Assembly: GCF_019038395.1 (NCBI RefSeq)
Contig: NZ_JAGFXZ010000028.1
Coordinates: forward strand, 1-42,323
Length of the DNA: 42,323 nt
Direction: 5' to 3'
Source: Acinetobacter sp. BY419
Lineage (GTDB): Bacteria; Pseudomonadota; Gammaproteobacteria; Pseudomonadales; Moraxellaceae
The notes under the pieces: model-generated
Told to the model about the DNA's origin: nothing
Database searches by the model: none
Seen by the model: the letters and a program-made list of their open reading frames with translations, nothing else
In this document: in pieces, positions 34,658-42,204 of the stretch
Layout: each line of letters begins with the position of its first letter
Numbering within the stretch: position 1 is the stretch's first letter
Made by a program: the position numbers and the translations under genes

Positions 34658-35827
34658 ATGCAATCGAATTATTTTCAGCAGCTGACTCTAGACTTGCAGC
34701 AGCAGGGGACTGGCACACCACAATTGATTCTGAGCCTGGATCAATATCAAAAGAATCTGGAGGCGATACAGTCAAAATTGCCTGCGCAGTTAAAGCCACG
34801 TCTGGTGGTGAAATCCTTGGCCAGTATACCGTTGCTTCAACTGGCCAGTGAAAAGCTGACCACCCGGAGATTTATGGTATTTCATTTACCCCATCTTTTA
34901 GAAATTATCAGCACATTTGAACAGGTAGATATCTTGCTGGGTAAACCGATGCCGATTCATGCTGTACAGCGCTTTTATCAAAATTTCCCTGATCAAAAGG
35001 CACTGAATGATCAAAGCAATATTCAATGGCTGATTGATGATATAGAACGCCTGCAGCAATATCTGCAACTCGCTCAAAACCTGAACATCTGCCTGAACGT
35101 AAATATTGAAATTGATGTAGGACTACACCGCGGAGGCATCAGCAGTCAGGAGCAGCTTGTAAACTTGCTCAAACTCATTCAGCAACATCCCGATGCTCTC
35201 AGACTTTCGGGGCTGATGGGCTATGATGCGCATGTAGCAAAACTGCCGAAAATTCTGAAAAGTCCCGAAAAAAGTTATCAGGAATCGCAGCAAAATTATC
35301 AGCAATATAAAAATATTATTCAGCAGCAATTCCCCGATTTATGGCATGCCGACTTATGTTTTAATGGCGGCGGCAGTCCGACTTTTATGCAGCATTGCCA
35401 GCAAAGTGTCTGTAATGATCTGGCTTTTGGTTCCATGCTGCTCAAGCCGAGTGATTTTGATCTGGATAATTTGTCCGCTTTAAGCTGTGCTGTATGGATT
35501 GCTGCACCCATTTTAAAAGTATTGCCGTATAGCCAGATTCCAGGTCTGGAAATGCTGAATCATCTACCACATCGATATAAAGCGGTATTTATATACGGGG
35601 GATATTGGCAGGCAGATTATATCTATCCTGAAAAAAGTCGGCCGCATATGTTGTATGGCCGCAGTAGTAATCAGGAAATGTTGCAGGTGCCTGCACAGTG
35701 CGAAATTCATGTAGATGATTATGTGTTTTTAAGACCGACACAAAGTGAAGCCGTAATTCCGCAATTTGCCCGGCTCTACGTCTATAGCGAGAGAAAATTT
35801 ATTGAGTGGGATACTTTTCGGGAATAA
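34658..35827 (+). CDS. DSD1/D-threonine aldolase-like PLP enzyme with altered metal site
   Basis: A 389-residue fold-type III (alanine-racemase-like) protein. The PLP lysine is Lys52 in RLVVKSLAS; IEIDVGLHRGGI near 150, GYDAH near 189 and FNGGGSPTF near 233 are family landmarks. Canonical DSD1 and D-threonine aldolase enzymes end with P-N-H-x-C or P-N-H-x-D metal ligands. Here the same place reads RPTQSEAV (near 364), so the His and Cys are Gln and Glu. A metal-independent or differently bound reaction is likely. It is the second gene of an operon with the flavoenzyme (12-bp gap), with GGAG 7 bp before its ATG. The substrate is unknown; the pair may process a hydroxy-amino acid or sugar-derived compound. 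Confidence 0.8.
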   Translation: MQSNYFQQLTLDLQQQGTGTPQLILSLDQYQKNLEAIQSKLPAQLKPRLVVKSLASIPLLQLASEKLTTRRFMVFHLPHLLEIISTFEQVDILLGKPMPIHAVQRFYQNFPDQKALNDQSNIQWLIDDIERLQQYLQLAQNLNICLNVNIEIDVGLHRGGISSQEQLVNLLKLIQQHPDALRLSGLMGYDAHVAKLPKILKSPEKSYQESQQNYQQYKNIIQQQFPDLWHADLCFNGGGSPTFMQHCQQSVCNDLAFGSMLLKPSDFDLDNLSALSCAVWIAAPILKVLPYSQIPGLEMLNHLPHRYKAVFIYGGYWQADYIYPEKSRPHMLYGRSSNQEMLQVPAQCEIHVDDYVFLRPTQSEAVIPQFARLYVYSERKFIEWDTFRE

Positions 35828-36008
35828 TAAAATTCTAAATTAAAAAAATGAGCTTAAGTTTTTTAAAATCAGATAGGGTTTTGGTTGTAAATCTTATTTT
35901 TATTGGGGAAAAGGTTTAATCATGCGGCCAAGCCGTGTAAAATTCGAATCGATTTTTATTTATCCACCGTTTTTATCTTTTGAGGTTCTCCCTCGATCAT
36001 AATCTCGC

Positions 36009-36039
36009 GGTGATATGCTCCATGGTACGGGGCATCACT
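36009..36039 (+). promoter_or_regulatory. tRNA-Thr anticodon-arm mimic in the thrS leader (putative ThrRS operator)
   Basis: A 7-bp stem, ATGCTCC with GGGGCAT (one G-U pair), closes a 7-nt loop ATGGTAC (36022-36028). In tRNA numbering this loop has U33, G34-G35-U36 and A37, exactly an anticodon loop for tRNA-Thr(GGU). A lower GGTG/CACT stem follows after a 2-nt bulge. The ribosome-binding site AAGGA (36044-36048) starts 5 nt downstream. In E. coli ThrRS represses its own translation by binding such a mimic. Confidence 0.75.
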
Positions 36040-36055
36040 CCTTAAGGATTTTCTT

Positions 36056-37978
36056 ATGCCAATTATTACTTTGCCAAATGGCGATCAAAAACAGTTCGAT
36101 CACGCCATATCTGTGATGGAAGTTGCTCAAAGCATTGGCCCCGGTCTTGCAAAAAACACAGTTGCGGGTCGTGTTAACGGTCAACTTGTTGATGCCTCTG
36201 ACTTAATTACCGAAGATGCAACACTGCAAATTATCACGCCAAAAGACGAAGATGGTATTCATATCATTCGTCACTCCTGTGCACACCTTGTGGGTCATGC
36301 TGTTAAGCAACTGTTCCCAGAAGCAAAAATGGTGATTGGTCCGGTCATTGAAGAAGGTTTCTACTATGACATCTGGATGCCACGTCCGTTTACCTTAGAT
36401 GACATGGCAGCGATTGAAGAGCGTATGAAAAAGCTCATCGATCAAGACTATGATGTCATCAAAAAAATGACACCACGTGACGAAGTGATTGCAGAATTCA
36501 CTAAACGTGGCGAAGAATACAAATTACGCTTGATCGAAGACATGCCTGAAGAAACTCAAATGGGCTTGTACTACCATCAAGACTACCTGGATATGTGCCG
36601 TGGTCCGCACGTTCCAAATACTAAATTCTTAAAATCGTTCAAGCTGACTAAAATCTCTGGTGCTTACTGGCGCGGTGATGCGAAGAATGAACAGCTACAA
36701 CGGATCTACGGTACAGCATGGGCGGACAAGAAACAGCTTGCGGCTTATATAAAGCGTATTGAAGAAGCAGAAAAACGCGATCACCGTAAAATTGGTAAAG
36801 CGCTTGATTTGTTCCATATGCAAGAAGAAGCACCGGGTATGGTGTTCTGGCATCCGAACGGCTGGACCATTTATCAAGTGCTTGAACAATACATGCGTAA
36901 AGTTCAGCAAGACAATGGCTACGAAGAAATCCGTACCCCGCAAGTGGTTGATTTCTCGCTTTGGGAAAAATCAGGACATGCTGCCAACTATGCAGACAAC
37001 ATGTTCACGACGCATTCTGAAAACCGTAACTATGCGGTAAAACCAATGAACTGTCCTTGTCACGTGCAAGTGTTCAATCAGGGCTTGAAGTCATACCGTG
37101 ATCTTCCTGTACGTCTGGCAGAGTTCGGTTCATGTCACCGTAACGAACCATCAGGTTCTTTACACGGCATTATGCGTGTACGCGGCTTTACTCAAGATGA
37201 TGCACATATCTTCTGTACCAAGGAACAGATTGGTTCTGAAGTTGCAGACTTTATCAAATTGACACTGGATGTATACAAAGATTTTGGCTTCGAAGAAGTA
37301 CAAATGAAATTGTCAACACGTCCTGAAAAACGTGTTGGTGATGACAAGCTTTGGGATATGGCAGAAAAATCGTTGGCAGATGCTTTAGATGCTGCGGGTC
37401 TTGAATGGGAGCTGCAACCAGGCGAAGGTGCATTCTACGGTCCGAAAATTGAATTCTCATTGAAAGACTGCTTAGGTCGTGTCTGGCAGTGTGGTACCAT
37501 TCAGTGTGACTTTAACTTGCCAGAGCGTTTAGATGCTTCTTATGTGACCGAAGATAACGATCGCGATCAGCCAGTAATGTTACATCGTGCAATTCTTGGC
37601 AGTTTTGAGCGTTTTATTGGTATACTGATTGAGCACTATGCAGGCTTCATGCCACCTTGGTTGGCACCGGTGCAAGCATGTGTAATGAATATTACCGACT
37701 CTCAAGCTGAAGCATGTGAGTCAGTCGTCGCAAAACTTAAAGAAAACGGTATTCGTGCAATTTCTGACTTGAGAAATGAGAAAATCGGCTTTAAGATTCG
37801 TGAACGTACATTAGAGCGTATTCCTTACTTACTGGTACTTGGGGACCGTGAAGTAGAGGAAGGTACAGTAAACGTGCGTACCCGCTCAGGAACAAATTTG
37901 GGTACTATGTCAATCGATGCTTTCGTTGACCTAGTAAAAGCAGCCGTTGCCGAACGCGGCCGGTACATTGTGGAGTAA
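36056..37978 (+). CDS. thrS: Threonyl-tRNA synthetase
   Basis: A class II synthetase of 640 residues. It has an N-terminal TGS domain (1-62), the N2 editing domain with H-x3-H (HSCAHLVGH, 73-81) and a distal C-x-GPH (MCRGPH near 182-187), a catalytic core with the zinc-binding [10 protein letters not shown] near 333-342, motif 2 ([11 protein letters not shown] near 362) and a C-terminal anticodon-binding domain. This is the normal full-length bacterial form with proofreading of Ser-tRNA-Thr. The leader hairpin suggests translational autorepression. The infC gene follows after 5 bp and is expected to be co-transcribed. Confidence 0.97.
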   Translation: MPIITLPNGDQKQFDHAISVMEVAQSIGPGLAKNTVAGRVNGQLVDASDLITEDATLQIITPKDEDGIHIIRHSCAHLVGHAVKQLFPEAKMVIGPVIEEGFYYDIWMPRPFTLDDMAAIEERMKKLIDQDYDVIKKMTPRDEVIAEFTKRGEEYKLRLIEDMPEETQMGLYYHQDYLDMCRGPHVPNTKFLKSFKLTKISGAYWRGDAKNEQLQRIYGTAWADKKQLAAYIKRIEEAEKRDHRKIGKALDLFHMQEEAPGMVFWHPNGWTIYQVLEQYMRKVQQDNGYEEIRTPQVVDFSLWEKSGHAANYADNMFTTHSENRNYAVKPMNCPCHVQVFNQGLKSYRDLPVRLAEFGSCHRNEPSGSLHGIMRVRGFTQDDAHIFCTKEQIGSEVADFIKLTLDVYKDFGFEEVQMKLSTRPEKRVGDDKLWDMAEKSLADALDAAGLEWELQPGEGAFYGPKIEFSLKDCLGRVWQCGTIQCDFNLPERLDASYVTEDNDRDQPVMLHRAILGSFERFIGILIEHYAGFMPPWLAPVQACVMNITDSQAEACESVVAKLKENGIRAISDLRNEKIGFKIRERTLERIPYLLVLGDREVEEGTVNVRTRSGTNLGTMSIDAFVDLVKAAVAERGRYIVE

Positions 37979-37983
37979 CAGCG

Positions 37984-38535
37984 ATTAAACAGCCTGACCG
38001 TAATCAACAGGGCGGTAACAAATCAAACCGTCCTGCCTTGAATGATGAAATTCGTGCAAAAGAAGTCCGTCTTGTAGACGAAAATGGTGAGCAAAAAGGG
38101 ATTGTAAGCTTAGCTGAAGCCCTACGCGCAGCAGAAAGTGTTGAGCTTGATCTTGTCGAGATCGTAGCAAACGCTGAGCCACCAGTATGTAAGATCATGG
38201 ATTTCAACAAGCATTTGTTTGATCTTAAGCAAAAGCAGAAAGAAGCGAAGAAAAAACAACATCAAGTCCAGGTGAAAGAAATCAAGCTACGCCCGGGTAC
38301 TGATGTTGGTGATTACAACGTAAAATTACGTGCAATCATCAAGTTCCTTGAAGAAGGTGACAAGGTGAAAATCACGCTTCGTTTCCGTGGCCGTGAAATG
38401 GCGCACCAACAGTTGGGTCTAGCTCAATTGCAAAAAATTGAAGCTGACGTGGCTGAATTCGGTACTGTTGAACAGATGCCGAAAATGGAAGGTCGTCAAA
38501 TGGGTATGCTGCTTGGTCCTAAAAAGAAAAAGTAA
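37984..38535 (+). CDS. infC: Translation initiation factor IF-3 with AUU start codon
   Basis: IF-3 binds the 30S subunit and checks the initiator codon. The 183-residue product has an N-domain ([20 protein letters not shown]), a Lys-rich linker and a C-domain with [16 protein letters not shown] and [11 protein letters not shown]. An ATG start would lose a conserved part, and a TTG at 38038 is possible, but the ATT at 37984 is in frame, has GGAG 8 bp before it, and adds 18 residues ([18 protein letters not shown]) like the E. coli N-terminus. AUU is the known infC start that lets IF-3 repress its own translation. The 5' end lies 5 bp past thrS. Confidence 0.93.
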   Translation: MKQPDRNQQGGNKSNRPALNDEIRAKEVRLVDENGEQKGIVSLAEALRAAESVELDLVEIVANAEPPVCKIMDFNKHLFDLKQKQKEAKKKQHQVQVKEIKLRPGTDVGDYNVKLRAIIKFLEEGDKVKITLRFRGREMAHQQLGLAQLQKIEADVAEFGTVEQMPKMEGRQMGMLLGPKKKK

Positions 38536-38550
38536 GCACTCATTAAGCGA

Positions 38551-38578
38551 AAAAAGCCCTGCATCTGCAGGGCTTTTT
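38551..38578. terminator. Terminator after infC
   Basis: A 13-bp perfect stem (AAAAAGCCCTGCA / TGCAGGGCTTTTT) and a TC loop. It also abuts the end of the converging membrane-protein gene. It separates thrS-infC from the rpmI-rplT pair. Confidence 0.93.
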
Positions 38579-39130
38579 TTATGCCTTAAAATTCCAGGCA
38601 GTCTGCATGGCATGCATAATCTGCTGAGCTTGTTGACGAGAAAACATGGACAGCTGAATCCGGAAAAACCTGAGGCAAATTTGATTCATCAGACCAGGCT
38701 GGCACAATTTAAAATCTAAAGTACTATCGCGGTGACTCATCACATGAGCCGGTATGTTATAGAGCCAGCGTTTGAGTTGTGCTTTGAGAGAATCATAGCG
38801 CGGATTCAGAAAGCTATACTGTACCGACTGCCGTTTCAAGCATAGGCTGATCCGTACACCGGCCAAAGTATAGTAAATTGCCTGGGAGGTTATTTTGAGT
38901 TTGGTTCCCAGCATGAGCAGCGAAAGACCAAGAAAGCCGCCAATATAAACATAAAATCCAGGCGACTCCTGCCATAAAAATAACAGTCCTTGAAGAAAGC
39001 TGGAATTGTTACGCAGACTGCTTAAATAAAAAATGCTGAATATCCCAACCGGATAACAGAGTAGTAAATATCCAATAGCGCGCATGATCGGACTACTCTG
39101 ATGGAACAGGATATTTTCTGGCGCATGCAT
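38579..39130 (-). CDS. Membrane protein of unknown function
   Basis: A 183-residue protein that I do not recognise. Two hydrophobic segments are visible: about residues 15-37 (MRAIGYLLLCYPVGIFSIFYL) and 57-77 (FYVYIGGFLGLSLLMLGTKL). They are followed by a basic, aromatic soluble part (KRWLYNIPAHV near 122-132) that resembles a PH-like beta-rich domain in composition. It converges on infC and ends inside the shared terminator. The hsp20 gene precedes it on the same strand, 105 bp away with its own terminator. A role in the envelope is only a guess. Confidence 0.55.
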   Translation of the reverse strand: MHAPENILFHQSSPIMRAIGYLLLCYPVGIFSIFYLSSLRNNSSFLQGLLFLWQESPGFYVYIGGFLGLSLLMLGTKLKITSQAIYYTLAGVRISLCLKRQSVQYSFLNPRYDSLKAQLKRWLYNIPAHVMSHRDSTLDFKLCQPGLMNQICLRFFRIQLSMFSRQQAQQIMHAMQTAWNFKA

Positions 39131-39188
39131 GATTTATTTTTATGATCAGAAAGCGTATTGCCTGAATGAGCTTAGATAATCTCTAGTC

Positions 39189-39220
39189 AAAAAGAAAGGC
39201 CCATTCAGGCCTTTCTTTTT
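39189..39220. terminator. Terminator of hsp20
   Basis: AAAAAGAAAGGCC pairs with GGCCTTTCTTTTT around a 6-nt loop; it lies 15 bp past the hsp20 stop. Confidence 0.92.
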
Positions 39221-39234
39221 GAGTTAAATCAAGC

Positions 39235-39690
39235 TTATTCCACTGATTTTTCCTCATTTTTAATCAGTAACTTATTGCTAATCGGAATTTGGCGTGGTAA
39301 TTTTTCTTTTGGAATAATGCGCTGCAAGTCAATGATTAGTAAACCATTTTCATAGTTTGCCTGTTGTACCTCAATATATTCATCCAGACGTAAAGACAAT
39401 TTAAATGCACGTTGTGTAATACCTTTGTACAGGAATTCGATATTGTCATTGCTCTGGTTTTCAGGCTTACCTAAGATAGTCAGCAACTTATTTTCCAGAC
39501 GAATGTCGAGTTCTTCCTGACGAAAACCCGAAGGTGCCACCACGATGCGGTAATTATTCTCGCCATGCTTTTCGATGTTATACGGTGGATAATTCGGTGC
39601 ATCGCTTTGCATAGCGGGGTCAATAAAGTCATTCAGGCGATTGAAACCAATACTACGACGAAACAATGGATGAAGATTTAAGTTACTCAT
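39235..39690 (-). CDS. Small heat shock protein Hsp20 (IbpA-like)
   Basis: A 151-residue alpha-crystallin-type chaperone that holds unfolding proteins for refolding by DnaK and ClpB. Typical IbpA features are FRRSIGFNRLNDFID at the N-terminus, the central domain (PPYNIEKHGENNYRIVVAPS, about 40-59) and LLTILGKPE. The ANYENGLLIIDLQR strand pair near 116-129 follows, then an I-x-I-type tail (RQIPI). The length is close to that of E. coli IbpA (137). A sigma-32-like promoter about 110 bp upstream and a ROSE-like thermometer hairpin directly over its ribosome-binding site (GAGAAGG) indicate heat control at both transcription and translation. Confidence 0.92.
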   Translation of the reverse strand: MSNLNLHPLFRRSIGFNRLNDFIDPAMQSDAPNYPPYNIEKHGENNYRIVVAPSGFRQEELDIRLENKLLTILGKPENQSNDNIEFLYKGITQRAFKLSLRLDEYIEVQQANYENGLLIIDLQRIIPKEKLPRQIPISNKLLIKNEEKSVE

Positions 39691-39696
39691 GATTAG

Positions 39697-39719
39697 AACC
39701 TTCTCAATTAAGCAAAGTT
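39697..39719 (-). promoter_or_regulatory. ROSE-like RNA thermometer in the hsp20 5' UTR
   Basis: On the mRNA, AACUUUGCUU pairs with the ribosome-binding segment GAGAAGGUU around an AAUU loop, 6 nt before the AUG. The 5' arm contains UUGCU, the ROSE signature, with one unpaired G opposite the ribosome-binding site. Melting at high temperature would free the site, as in other gammaproteobacterial ibpA genes. Confidence 0.72.
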
Positions 39720-39797
39720 ATAAAAACAAGAAAATAAGATCTGTCATGTGAGACATCGACAGTGCATAAGGTTGACGTAATCTTTATTCAGGAATAA

Positions 39798-39825
39798 ATA
39801 TGTGTTTGTGGCTTGAGTTTTCAAG
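39798..39825 (-). promoter_or_regulatory. Candidate sigma-32 (RpoH) promoter of hsp20
   Basis: On the minus strand CTTGAAA (39819-39825), a 13-bp spacer and ACACATAT (39798-39805) match the heat-shock promoter pattern: a CTTGAAA -35, then a CCCCAT-like -10. Confidence 0.6.
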
Positions 39826-39973
39826 ATATAAAATTTAAAAAAATATAAGATTTTAATAAGTTTATGATATTTATTAAAAAATAATTTTAAAATACAGACT
39901 TGTTGTTTTTTTCTAAATCCTCTATGTTGAATACATCATCGCACATTACAAGTGCAGGGAGTATTAAAATAAA

Positions 39974-40594
39974 ATGATCGATTTATATTATTGGGGCACC
40001 CCCAACGGCCATAAAATCAGTATTGCTTTGGAAGAAATGGGGCTGGAATATAAAATTATTCCCATCAATATTCTAGAAAATGACCAGTTCCAGTCCGATT
40101 TTCTGGCCATTTCTCCCAATAATAAAATCCCGGCAATTGTTGATCAGGATGGGCCAAGCGGCCACTCTATTTCAATTTTTGAGTCAGGTGCGATCTTGCA
40201 ATATCTAGGTCGTAAAACAGGTCTGTTTTATCCAGTCGATGAAGTAAAACGTGTCCAGGTTGAACAATGGCTAATGTGGCAAATGGGGGGCTTGGGCCCG
40301 ATGCTTGGGCAAAATCATCACTTTAGCCGTTTCGCACCTGAGAGGATTACTTATGCCATAGAGCGCTATGTAAATGAAACCAAACGTTTATATGGGGTAT
40401 TAAACAAGCAGTTGGTCGGACAGGAGTATGTGGCTGGCGAATACTCGATTGCCGATATGGCGATATTTCCGTGGTTATTGCGATACGACTGGCAGCAGAT
40501 CAACCTGGAAGATTATCCTGAAGTCTCTAAATATATCGATCGCTTGAATGCACGTCCTGCAGTTCAGAAAGCGTTAGCCATACAGGTCAGTTAA
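39974..40594 (+). CDS. Glutathione S-transferase (nu class, YfcG/YghU-like)
   Basis: A 206-residue GST. The thioredoxin-fold N-domain has LYYWGTPNGHKISIALEEMG (4-23), with the T-P-N-x-x-K active-site segment typical of YfcG-type enzymes, and SPNNKIPAIVDQDG (46-59) with the cis-Pro. The glutathione-binding IFESGAILQYLGRKTG (68-83) follows. The helical C-domain includes GEYSIADMAIFPWL (about 155-168). E. coli YfcG acts as a disulfide-bond reductase on glutathione disulfide, so a redox role is likely. The start has GGGAGT 10 bp before ATG. It is transcribed divergently from hsp20, with a 283-bp AT-rich spacer. Confidence 0.9.
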   Translation: MIDLYYWGTPNGHKISIALEEMGLEYKIIPINILENDQFQSDFLAISPNNKIPAIVDQDGPSGHSISIFESGAILQYLGRKTGLFYPVDEVKRVQVEQWLMWQMGGLGPMLGQNHHFSRFAPERITYAIERYVNETKRLYGVLNKQLVGQEYVAGEYSIADMAIFPWLLRYDWQQINLEDYPEVSKYIDRLNARPAVQKALAIQVS

Positions 40595-40630
40595 GCTGCA
40601 GCCTTTATGCTAAAATAGCCTGAAATAAAT

Positions 40631-40653
40631 AAAGCCACCCTTACGGTGGTTTT
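40631..40653 (+). terminator. Terminator after the GST gene
   Basis: AAAGCCACC pairs with GGTGGTTTT around a CTTAC loop, then a T-run, ending 15 bp before the start of the next gene. Confidence 0.75.
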
Positions 40654-40668
40654 TTATTGGATGGATAT

Positions 40669-40959
40669 ATGAACGATTTTCTTCTGAACTTTACCAAGAT
40701 TGTTGAAAGCAATACCCGAATTTACTGGAGTATTCTCTTTGGAATTGCTGCATGTTTAGTGCTTTATATTGCTGAGATTGTGCATATCGATCAAGTCATT
40801 GCTGCTCTAAATACCAAAGACCAGCAGATTCTCCGTGCAGCAATTGAACCCATTACTCAGCAGTATAAATGGGGACGGATCATTGCAATGGTGGCAGCAG
40901 TAATCTGGTCCAGTTGGGAATATAGCAAAGCCAAGAAAAAGCTGGGTTTGAGCCGTTAA
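40669..40959 (+). CDS. Small two-helix membrane protein, unknown function
   Basis: A 96-residue protein; I do not recognise a family. Two hydrophobic segments are present: about residues 17-39 (IYWSILFGIAACLVLYIAEI) and 69-83 (GRIIAMVAAVIWSSW), ending in a basic tail (KAKKKLGLSR). The reading frame can open at a TTG at 40657, but the ATG at 40669 has TGGAT just upstream and starts MNDFLLNF. The next membrane protein begins 7 bp after its stop, so the two are probably one operon and may work together. Confidence 0.6.
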   Translation: MNDFLLNFTKIVESNTRIYWSILFGIAACLVLYIAEIVHIDQVIAALNTKDQQILRAAIEPITQQYKWGRIIAMVAAVIWSSWEYSKAKKKLGLSR

Positions 40960-40966
40960 TAGCGAT

Positions 40967-41389
40967 ATGAGCCTGTTGCTGCTATTTCTGTCGGCCTTTG
41001 GTGCAGCGACATTGTTGCCTTTACAGTCGGAAGCGGTGCTACTGGGTCTTTTGATGAAAGGAAATTACAGTGCAGCATTGTTAATTGCGGTCGCCAGTTT
41101 GGGAAATATTCTGGGGTCCTGTGTTAACTGGTATCTGGGGCTCAAGATTGAGCATTATAAAAATAAAAAATGGTTTCCGGTTTCAGAAGACAAGATGCTC
41201 AAGGCACAAGAGACGTATCAGAAATATGGGTACTGGTCTTTACTGCTGAGCTGGGTGCCTATTATTGGTGATCCGGTTACCCTGATTGCGGGACTGTTAA
41301 AAGAAAATTTTGCCCGATTTTTGCTTATGGTTAGCGTAGCTAAAATTGGACGTTATCTGTTTGTCTATGCGGCCTTTGCCATGTTCTAA
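40967..41389 (+). CDS. YqaA/DedA-like small membrane protein (VTT superfamily)
   Basis: A 140-residue inner-membrane protein. The first hydrophobic segment contains FGAATLLPLQSEAVLLGLLM (11-30), then GNILGSCVNWYLGLKIE (46-62), and a third with SWVPIIGDPVTLIAGLL (94-110), which is the conserved G-D-P-x-T motif of YqaA and DedA family proteins. The length of about 140 matches YqaA. DedA relatives act as lipid flippases or transporters, but YqaA itself has no settled function. It overlaps closely with the preceding small membrane-protein gene (7-bp gap). An unrelated promoter for rpmI lies 95 bp downstream. Confidence 0.82.
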   Translation: MSLLLLFLSAFGAATLLPLQSEAVLLGLLMKGNYSAALLIAVASLGNILGSCVNWYLGLKIEHYKNKKWFPVSEDKMLKAQETYQKYGYWSLLLSWVPIIGDPVTLIAGLLKENFARFLLMVSVAKIGRYLFVYAAFAMF

Positions 41390-41483
41390 GCCTGAAGCTA
41401 TTTTTTGATCCAGTCTTGTGCCCCATTTTCAGAGTGAAATCATAAAATCATTCTTTAAATTCGCTTATTGGGTGAAGATGCTT

Positions 41484-41510
41484 TTGTTTTAAACAAAGAT
41501 GCTTTAGAAT
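41484..41510 (+). promoter_or_regulatory. Candidate promoter of rpmI-rplT
   Basis: TAGAAT (41505-41510) is a good -10; TTGTTT (41484-41489) is 15 bp before it, a short spacer. A GATGCTTT direct repeat spans the region. Confidence 0.5.
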
Positions 41511-41529
41511 ACTCGCTCCCTTACCTGCA

Positions 41530-41557
41530 GGTCGTTTTGTAATGGTGCAAACGAGCC
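41530..41557 (+). promoter_or_regulatory. Structured leader of rpmI-rplT, possible L20 autoregulation site
   Basis: GGTCGTTT (41530-41537) pairs with AAACGA-g-CC (41549-41557), an 8-bp stem with one bulged G. It lies 26 bp before the rpmI ATG. In many bacteria ribosomal protein L20 binds the rpmI leader to repress the operon, so this hairpin is a candidate target. Confidence 0.4.
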
Positions 41558-41582
41558 GAACAGGTGTTCAAAAGAGGTTGTT

Positions 41583-41777
41583 ATGCCTAAGATGAAAACT
41601 CGCCGTGGTGCAGCTAAACGCTTTAAAGCGACTGCTAACGGTTTTAAGCGTAAACAAGCGTTCAAACGCCACATTTTGACCAAAAAATCTGCTAAGCGTA
41701 TTCGTCAATTGCGCGGCTGTGTAATGGTTCACGTAAGTGACGTTGCTTCAGTTCGTCGTATGTGCCCGTACATCTAA
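41583..41777 (+). CDS. rpmI: 50S ribosomal protein L35
   Basis: A 64-residue basic protein with the L35 signature [15 protein letters not shown] and a typical C-terminus, RRMCPYI. The AGAGG ribosome-binding site lies 6 bp before ATG. rplT follows after an 11-bp gap, so the two are one operon. In many bacteria this pair comes directly after infC; here it is separated from infC by 3 kb and has its own promoter. Confidence 0.97.
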   Translation: MPKMKTRRGAAKRFKATANGFKRKQAFKRHILTKKSAKRIRQLRGCVMVHVSDVASVRRMCPYI

Positions 41778-41788
41778 GGAGATTATAA

Positions 41789-42148
41789 ATGGCTCGTGTA
41801 AAACGTGGTGTACAGGCTCATCGCCGTCACAAAAAAATTCTTGCTCGCGCTAAAGGTTACTATGGTGCTCGTTCACGCGTTTACCGCGTAGCGTTCCAGG
41901 CGGTAATCAAAGCTGGTCAATATGCTTACCGTGACCGTCGTCAGAAGAAACGTCAATTCCGCGCTTTGTGGATTGCACGTATCAATGCTGGTGCTCGTCA
42001 AAATGGTTTGTCGTACAGCCGTATGATCGCTGGCTTGAAAAAAGCTCAAGTGATTATCGACCGTCGCGTACTTGCTGACATCGCTATGCATGACGCAGTT
42101 GCGTTTGCTGCTATCGCTGAAAAAGCGAAAGAAGCATTGGCTGCATAA
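41789..42148 (+). CDS. rplT: 50S ribosomal protein L20
   Basis: A 119-residue basic protein, early assembly factor of the 50S subunit. The family signature [17 protein letters not shown] is at the N-terminus, followed by [30 protein letters not shown] and [15 protein letters not shown]. The length is usual (118). The start has AAGGAG 7 bp before ATG. A strong terminator follows, after which pheS would be expected, but an insertion sequence begins instead. Confidence 0.98.
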   Translation: MARVKRGVQAHRRHKKILARAKGYYGARSRVYRVAFQAVIKAGQYAYRDRRQKKRQFRALWIARINAGARQNGLSYSRMIAGLKKAQVIIDRRVLADIAMHDAVAFAAIAEKAKEALAA

Positions 42149-42162
42149 GTCTTTATGACTTG

Positions 42163-42192
42163 AAAAAAGACCGCTTTTAGTGGTCTTTTTTT
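42163..42192 (+). terminator. Terminator of rpmI-rplT
   Basis: AAAAAAGACC pairs with GGTCTTTTTT around GCTTTTAGT, followed by a T-run; it lies 15 bp past the rplT stop. Confidence 0.9.
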
Positions 42193-42204
42193 ATGCCTTA
42201 GATT

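Noticed and set aside
35925..35935. CGGC-caa-GCCG hairpin as a terminator or operator before thrS
   Set aside because: The stem is only 4 bp with no T-run, so it may be chance; it was not used as part of the operator model.
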